Translations under genes and position numbers: made by a program
Notes under the pieces: generated by a model
The model's database searches: none
Seen by the model: only the letters and a program-made list of their open reading frames with translations
Told to the model about the DNA's origin: nothing
Shown here: positions 30,478 to 34,532 of the stretch, one piece after another
How positions within the stretch are numbered: the first letter of the stretch is position 1
How the letters are laid out: each line of letters starts with the position of its first letter
Source of the DNA: Myxococcota bacterium
GTDB taxonomy: Bacteria; Myxococcota_A; UBA9160; JAFDET01
Reading direction: 5' to 3'
Length of the DNA stretch: 34,532 bases
Assembly (NCBI GenBank): GCA_028278065.1
Contig: JANQFA010000008.1
Span: forward strand, 1 to 34,532

Positions 30478-31319
30478 GGGCGTCGCCGCGGGGCCTCCGG
30501 CTCGGCTGCGAGAGGCGGTGCGGCGCGCGCCACCTTGCCCGAGGGAATCGCCGCGCCGGGATCCGCGCCCGCCCGTTCCAGCTCCCAGAGCGTCGCGTAC
30601 TTCAGGAAGACGTGGAACGCGGAAGCGGCGGCGATGGCGAAGCCCGGGAAGCCGTCGCGGAAGCCGCCCTTGAGCACGAAGCCGCGCAGGAAGCGCGCCG
30701 GCGGGCGCAGCAGCCAATCCGACACCCCCGCGCGGCGGCCGTCGGCGTGCAGCGCGCGCGCCTGGATTCGGCTGAAGTCCTGGATACGCGCCACCTGGTC
30801 GGCCAGGTCGGCGTAGCTGTAGTGCTCGAGCGCGCCCTCCAGTCGCCCGACGGGACCCGCGACGCGCATCCGTCCGTGCGGATTGGTCCCGCCCCAGCGG
30901 CCCGCTTCCCTGCGGAAGAGCCGGAGCTGCCAGTCCGGGTGGAAGTCCCCGTGCCGGATCCAGCGACCCAGGTGCCAGGTGAGCCGGTCCAGCTCGTAGC
31001 CCGCGCGCCGGTCTTCCGCCGCCAGCACCCGCCGTACCCGCTCGCGCAGCGGCTCGCTGACCGCCTCGTCCGCGTCCACGGCCAAGACCCAGTCACCGAG
31101 GGCCTGGTCGAGAGCGAAGTTCTTCTGCTCGATGTTGCCCTCGTAGGGGTGCACGAAGACCCGCGCGCCCGCCTCCCGCGCCAGGGCCTCGGTGCGGTCC
31201 GCGCTGCGCTCGTCGACGACGACCACCACCTCGTCGGCGAAGGCGAGCGAGGCCAGGCAACGCGGCAGGTCGCGCTCCTCGTTGCAGGCGATGACACAGG
31301 CGCTGAGCGTCGCGCTCAC
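30474..31319 (-). CDS. glycosyltransferase family 2, WaaE/KdtX-like (281 aa)
   Basis: GT-A enzyme of the LPS-core beta-glucosyltransferase type. It has LSACVIACNEERDLPRCLASL at the N-terminus with EEVVVVVD-like strand (ADEVVVVVDERSADRT), then AFVHPYEGN-like ARVFVHPYEGNIEQKNFAL and the DxD site VLAVDADEAVS; these, with DWQLRLFRREAGRWGG and the C-terminal RPPARFLRGFVLKGGFRDGFPGF, are the pattern of the WaaE/heptose beta-1,4-glucosyltransferase group. Acceptor is inferred only. GTG at 31319 overlaps the relA/spoT stop (GTGA) and the 3' end overlaps the GT4 gene (GTGA). The Ala/Pro-rich tail (last ~25 residues) is not conserved in the family. Confidence 0.88.
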   Translation of the reverse strand: MSATLSACVIACNEERDLPRCLASLAFADEVVVVVDERSADRTEALAREAGARVFVHPYEGNIEQKNFALDQALGDWVLAVDADEAVSEPLRERVRRVLAAEDRRAGYELDRLTWHLGRWIRHGDFHPDWQLRLFRREAGRWGGTNPHGRMRVAGPVGRLEGALEHYSYADLADQVARIQDFSRIQARALHADGRRAGVSDWLLRPPARFLRGFVLKGGFRDGFPGFAIAAASAFHVFLKYATLWELERAGADPGAAIPSGKVARAAPPLAAEPEAPRRRP

Positions 31320-33469
31320 GATCGCAGACGCTCGACCGAGAGGACGCCCTTGATCCGCCCGATCTGCTTCATGACGGTGTTGAGGGTGGCCAGGTCGGAG
31401 ACCGCCAGATCGAAGGTCTGGAGGGCCTTCTGGTCGCGGGTGGTGGTGACCCGGGCGCCTTCGATGTTGATCCCGGCCTCGGAGATGGTGTTGGTCACCA
31501 CCGCCAGGAGCCCGGGCTTGTCGAGGGAGTGCACGCGCATCTTGATGCGGCGCGCCTGGCCGGCATCGCTCTCCCACTCCACCTCGACCCTGCGCTCGGG
31601 ATCCAGCTCGAAGACCTTGCTGCAGTCCTTCACGTGCACGGTCACGCCGCGGCCGCGGGTGATGAAGCCGATCACCTCGTCGCCGGGGATCGGACTGCAG
31701 CAGCGGGCGAAGCGGACCAGCACGTCGCCCAGCCCCGAAACCCGGATTCCGCCGCCGGTGGCCGGCTGCTTCTGCTCGCGGCGGAAGAAGCTGCGCCGAC
31801 GCGGCTTGGGCTCGGGCTCGGGCCGCGCGTTCGGATCCAGCTTCTGGACCACGTGGGACGCCTGGAGGCGCCCATAGCCGATTCGCGAGAAGAGCTCGTC
31901 CACGGAGCCGCGCGCGTCCGAGCGCGCCACCCGCTCCACCTCGCCGTCCGAGACGAGCTTGGCCAGATTGAGACCCGCGCGGCGCAGCTCGCGCTCCAGG
32001 ATCTGTCGCCCCAGCTCCCGGCTCCGCTCCTGCTCGGCGGCGCGGATCGCATGGCGGATCCGGCTGCGCGCCTTGCCCGAGGCCACGAAATCGAGCCAGT
32101 CCTTGCGCGGATGCTGGCTCTTGCTGGTCTGGATCTCGACGGTGTCGCCGTTCTGGAGGACGTGGCGCAGGGGAACCTGGCGCCCGTTCACCCGCGCCCC
32201 CGCGCAGTGGGCGCCGACCTCGGTGTGGATGGCGTAGGCGAAGTCGACCGGCGTGGCGTTGCGCGGCAGGGTGATGACGTCCCCGGTGGGCGTGAACACG
32301 AAGACCTCGTCGGGGAAGAGGTCCACCTTGACCGTGTCGAGGAACTCGTGCGGGTCCTGCAGGTCGCGCTGCCACTCCAGCAGCTGGCGCAGCCAGGCGA
32401 AGCGCTGCGCATCCTCCGAGTCGCCCGAGATCTGCCCTTCCTTGTACTTCCAGTGCGCGGCGATCCCGAACTCCGCCTGGCGGTGCATCTCCCGAGTGCG
32501 GATCTGGATCTCCATCCGCTCGCCGTAGGGCCCGATCACCGTGGTGTGAAGCGACTGGTAGCCGTTGCTCTTGGGCAGGGCGACCCAGTCCTTGAAGCGG
32601 CCGGGCACCGGCCGCCACAGATCGTGCACCACGCCCAGCGCGGAGTAGACCAGCGCCTTGGGCCCGTCCACCACCATGCGGAACGCGATCACGTCGTAGA
32701 TCTGCTCGAGCGTGACGCCCTGGGTCTGCATCTTCCGGTGGATCGAGGCCATGTCCTTGATCCGACCCGAGATCTCGGCGCGAACCTCGGCCTCGGCGAG
32801 GCGCGCGGAGAGCACTCCGATCACCTCTTCGATGTACTCCTCGCGCTCCTTCCGGGAGAGGGTGAGCTGCCTCTCGAGATCCTCCACCACCTGGGGATGC
32901 AAGGTGCGGAAGGCCAGATCCTCGAGCTCCTGCTTCATCCAGTGGATGCCCAGACGGTGGGCCAGGGGCACGTAGATCTCCAGGGTCTCGTCGGCAACGC
33001 GGCGGGCCGCGTCCTCGCGCATGAACTTGAGCGTGCGCATGTTGTGGAGACGATCGGCCAGCTTGATGAGCAGGATGCGGATGTCCTTCGACATCGCGAG
33101 GAGCATCTTGCGGAAGTTCTCGGCCTGACGTTCGCGCGCCGACTTGAACTCGATCTTGGCGATCTTGGTGAGGCCGTCGACCAGAAAGGCCACCTCGGCC
33201 CCGAAGAGCCGCTCCAGCTCCTCCAGCGTGGTGAGGGTGTCCTCCAGGGTGTCGTGGAGCAGGCCCGCCGACAGGGTCACCGCGTCGAGGCGCATCTCCG
33301 CGAGGATGCCCGCGACCTCGAGCGGATGGACGAGGTAGGGTTCGCCCGAGAGGCGCTCCTGCCCCTCGTGAACCTTGGCCGAGTACACGTAGGCCCGCTG
33401 CAGGAGCTGTACGTCGGCCTGCGGGTCGTACTCGAGGATCCGGTCGAGGATGTCGTTGAAGCGGAACAT
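31316..33469 (-). CDS. bifunctional (p)ppGpp synthetase/hydrolase, Rsh type (717 aa)
   Basis: Makes and degrades the alarmone (p)ppGpp. HD hydrolase domain with HP at 48-49, HDTLEDT (72-78) and KLADRLHNMRTL (136-147), all intact. Synthetase domain with RIKD (236-239), the basic RxKD form found in bifunctional Rel/SpoT enzymes rather than the acidic ExDD of monofunctional RelA, then PKSNGYQSLHTTV. TGS domain (DVITLPRNATPVDFAYAIHTE, about 395-415) and C-terminal ACT (about 640-717). Length is normal. ATG at 33469 lies 12 bases after gmk, with only a weak ribosome site. rpoZ, often between gmk and this gene, is absent here. Downstream, glycosyltransferase genes are directly coupled to it. Confidence 0.96.
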   Translation of the reverse strand: MFRFNDILDRILEYDPQADVQLLQRAYVYSAKVHEGQERLSGEPYLVHPLEVAGILAEMRLDAVTLSAGLLHDTLEDTLTTLEELERLFGAEVAFLVDGLTKIAKIEFKSARERQAENFRKMLLAMSKDIRILLIKLADRLHNMRTLKFMREDAARRVADETLEIYVPLAHRLGIHWMKQELEDLAFRTLHPQVVEDLERQLTLSRKEREEYIEEVIGVLSARLAEAEVRAEISGRIKDMASIHRKMQTQGVTLEQIYDVIAFRMVVDGPKALVYSALGVVHDLWRPVPGRFKDWVALPKSNGYQSLHTTVIGPYGERMEIQIRTREMHRQAEFGIAAHWKYKEGQISGDSEDAQRFAWLRQLLEWQRDLQDPHEFLDTVKVDLFPDEVFVFTPTGDVITLPRNATPVDFAYAIHTEVGAHCAGARVNGRQVPLRHVLQNGDTVEIQTSKSQHPRKDWLDFVASGKARSRIRHAIRAAEQERSRELGRQILERELRRAGLNLAKLVSDGEVERVARSDARGSVDELFSRIGYGRLQASHVVQKLDPNARPEPEPKPRRRSFFRREQKQPATGGGIRVSGLGDVLVRFARCCSPIPGDEVIGFITRGRGVTVHVKDCSKVFELDPERRVEVEWESDAGQARRIKMRVHSLDKPGLLAVVTNTISEAGINIEGARVTTTRDQKALQTFDLAVSDLATLNTVMKQIGRIKGVLSVERLRS

Positions 33470-33481
33470 CCGACCTGGAGT

Positions 33482-34123
33482 CTAACCGACACCCCAATCC
33501 GGGCCGAGACGCGCCCGGACCGCCTCGCGACCGTGGCGGGCCAGGGTCGGACGGGCGTCGCCGGCGCGCTCCGCCCGCAGGATGTCGCAGACGGCGGCGG
33601 TGGCCATCTCCAGGTCGTCGTTCACCACGACGTAGTCGAAGAGCGACACCGCCTCCAGCTCGCGTCGGGCGATGGTGAGGCGCCGCTCGACCACCTCGTC
33701 GTCATCGGTGCCCCGGCCCCGCAGGCGCCGTTCGAGCTCCTCGAGCGAGGGAGGCAGCAGGAACAGCAGCCGGGCGTCGCGGCGACGCTCGCGGATCTGT
33801 GCGGCACCCTGCACCTCGATCTCGAGCAGCACGTCCGTGCCCCGGTCGAGAGCCGCATCCAGCTCGCGGGCGCTCGTCCCGTAGAGGTTGCCCCCGTACT
33901 CGGCCCACTCGAGGAAGACGCCTCCGGCTTCGAGCTCGTTGAACTGCGCCGTCGAGACGAAGTGGTAGTGGACGCCGTCCTTCTCCCCGGCCCGCGGCGG
34001 ACGCGTCGTGTGCGAGACCGAGTTCACGATCTCGGGATCGCGCTCTACCAGGGCCCGGCAGAGCGAGGTCTTCCCGGTCCCGGACGGAGCCGAAACCACC
34101 ACCGGAAAGCCGCGTCGCTTCAC
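33482..34123 (-). CDS. gmk: guanylate kinase (213 aa)
   Basis: Phosphorylates GMP to GDP. P-loop [10 protein letters not shown] (11-20), GMP-binding region [23 protein letters not shown], the [12 protein letters not shown] segment, and [14 protein letters not shown], all standard. Length is normal. GTG at 34123 overlaps the remA stop as GTGA. The order yicC-remA-gmk-rel is common; it links guanine nucleotide supply to alarmone metabolism. Confidence 0.97.
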   Translation of the reverse strand: MKRRGFPVVVSAPSGTGKTSLCRALVERDPEIVNSVSHTTRPPRAGEKDGVHYHFVSTAQFNELEAGGVFLEWAEYGGNLYGTSARELDAALDRGTDVLLEIEVQGAAQIRERRRDARLLFLLPPSLEELERRLRGRGTDDDEVVERRLTIARRELEAVSLFDYVVVNDDLEMATAAVCDILRAERAGDARPTLARHGREAVRARLGPDWGVG

Positions 34124-34416
34124 CGCGCCCCTCCGCCTGCGTCGCCCTCTTCCGGTTCGTCGGGCTCCAGGCGTCCCGCCACGGTCTCCGGGTTCAGGGC
34201 CGAGAGGATCACGTGATCGCTGTCGGTCACCAGGATCGAGCGCGTGCGGCGCCCCTGGGTGGCGTCGACCAGCTTGCCGCGCGCGCCCGCCTCCTCGCGG
34301 AGCCGGCGCATCGGCGCCGACTGGGGCGAGACGATGGCAACCACCCGGGCGGCGGACACCAGGTTCCCGTAGCCGATGTTGAGCAGGCGCGCGCGCTCGG
34401 CGGCGCCGTCACTCAA
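34120..34416 (-). CDS. RemA/DUF370 family regulatory protein (98 aa)
   Basis: Small DNA-binding regulator family; RemA activates biofilm matrix genes in Bacillus, while in Gram-negatives its role is unclear. The family core is complete: [23 protein letters not shown] (from residue 11), [46 protein letters not shown]. The C-terminal acidic tail (about 84-98) is extra. The start is TTG at 34416, overlapping the end of yicC by 8 bases; no ATG is available in frame. Position between yicC and gmk is typical. Confidence 0.93.
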   Translation of the reverse strand: MSDGAAERARLLNIGYGNLVSAARVVAIVSPQSAPMRRLREEAGARGKLVDATQGRRTRSILVTDSDHVILSALNPETVAGRLEPDEPEEGDAGGGAR

Positions 34417-34532
34417 CGTTCTGGACCTGCTCGCGCACGCGCTCGAGCTCGGTCTTGAGCTCGACGACCCGATGGGCCACCGGCGCGTCGCCGCCCTTGG
34501 AGCCGATCGTGTTGGCTTCGCGCCCGAACTCC
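34409..34532 (-). CDS. YicC family endoribonuclease-like protein, C-terminus only
   Basis: Only the last 40 codons are in the window; the rest lies beyond the right edge. The ending REANTIGSK...[19 protein letters not shown] is the conserved YicC/DUF1732 C-terminus, which in E. coli belongs to a ribonuclease implicated in small-RNA turnover. It is the first visible gene of the remA-gmk-rel operon. Confidence 0.9.
   Translation of the reverse strand, partial: EFGREANTIGSKGGDAPVAHRVVELKTELERVREQVQNVE

Noticed and set aside
33470..33481. rpoZ expected between gmk and rel
   Set aside because: The gap is 12 bases; the gene must be elsewhere in the genome.

Overview
The window is about 34.5 kb of GC-rich chromosome with core housekeeping gene order. 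It looks like a Gram-negative bacterium of the old deltaproteobacterial assemblage (Myxococcota/Desulfobacterota-like). That placement is inferred from three things: the 5' part of a 16S rRNA gene at the left edge, the gene content (ZapA/ZapB pair, RemA-gmk-Rsh operon, SMC, membrane-anchored FtsY), and a PEP-CTERM protein, which points to an exosortase-bearing envelope. I see no phage, IS element, CRISPR array, integrase or tRNA. Start codons are often GTG, with some TTG and one probable ATT. Most neighbouring genes overlap by 1-8 bases, so translational coupling is the main mode of organisation.

Layout. Positions 1-22933 are read leftward (minus strand). From the left edge this arm holds: the 16S 5' end with its leader, boxA and promoter (1-761); tyrS, 5-formyltetrahydrofolate cyclo-ligase, zapA and a zapB-like gene (809-3208); gltD, gltB and an Lrp/AsnC regulator (3289-9960) behind a good sigma70 promoter; a glycerophosphodiester phosphodiesterase with glpK (10096-12290); ftsY (12346-13566); a PEP-CTERM protein (13633-14337) behind a sequence matching a flagellar sigma28 promoter; smc (14810-18451); and a heterodimeric MdlAB-like ABC exporter coupled to a TIGR04283-type glycosyltransferase (18595-22933). 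Positions 22989-28106 are read rightward: purM (probably leaderless), an unrecognised FAD/NAD-binding protein, an MsbA-type ABC exporter and a SAM methyltransferase. Positions 28112-34532 are leftward again: yicC (partial), remA, gmk, a bifunctional (p)ppGpp synthetase/hydrolase, a WaaE-like GT2, a GT4 and a GHMP sugar kinase. From remA down this is an almost unbroken chain of GTGA stop/start overlaps.

How the genes work together. The Lrp-gltBD operon is ammonia assimilation with a built-in regulator. The GDPD/glpK pair feeds glycerol-3-phosphate pools. FtsY, SMC and ZapA/ZapB serve membrane targeting, chromosome organisation and division. The two facing clusters at 18.6-31.3 kb (three ABC exporter subunits, three glycosyltransferases, a sugar kinase, a methyltransferase) look like envelope glycolipid or LPS-core assembly and export, partly hard-wired to the stringent-response gene.

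The most unusual signals are: (1) a 36-bp tandem repeat that triplicates the asnC-stop/Shine-Dalgarno/gltB-start junction; (2) a 30-bp in-frame tandem array inside the N-terminal domain of the GT4; (3) a sigma28-like promoter embedded in a long dyad upstream of the PEP-CTERM gene; (4) a probable AUU start codon for the zapB-like gene; (5) a 55-bp divergent region that appears to start both purM and the glycosyltransferase as leaderless mRNAs. I did not find a convincing new multi-gene defence or mobile system.
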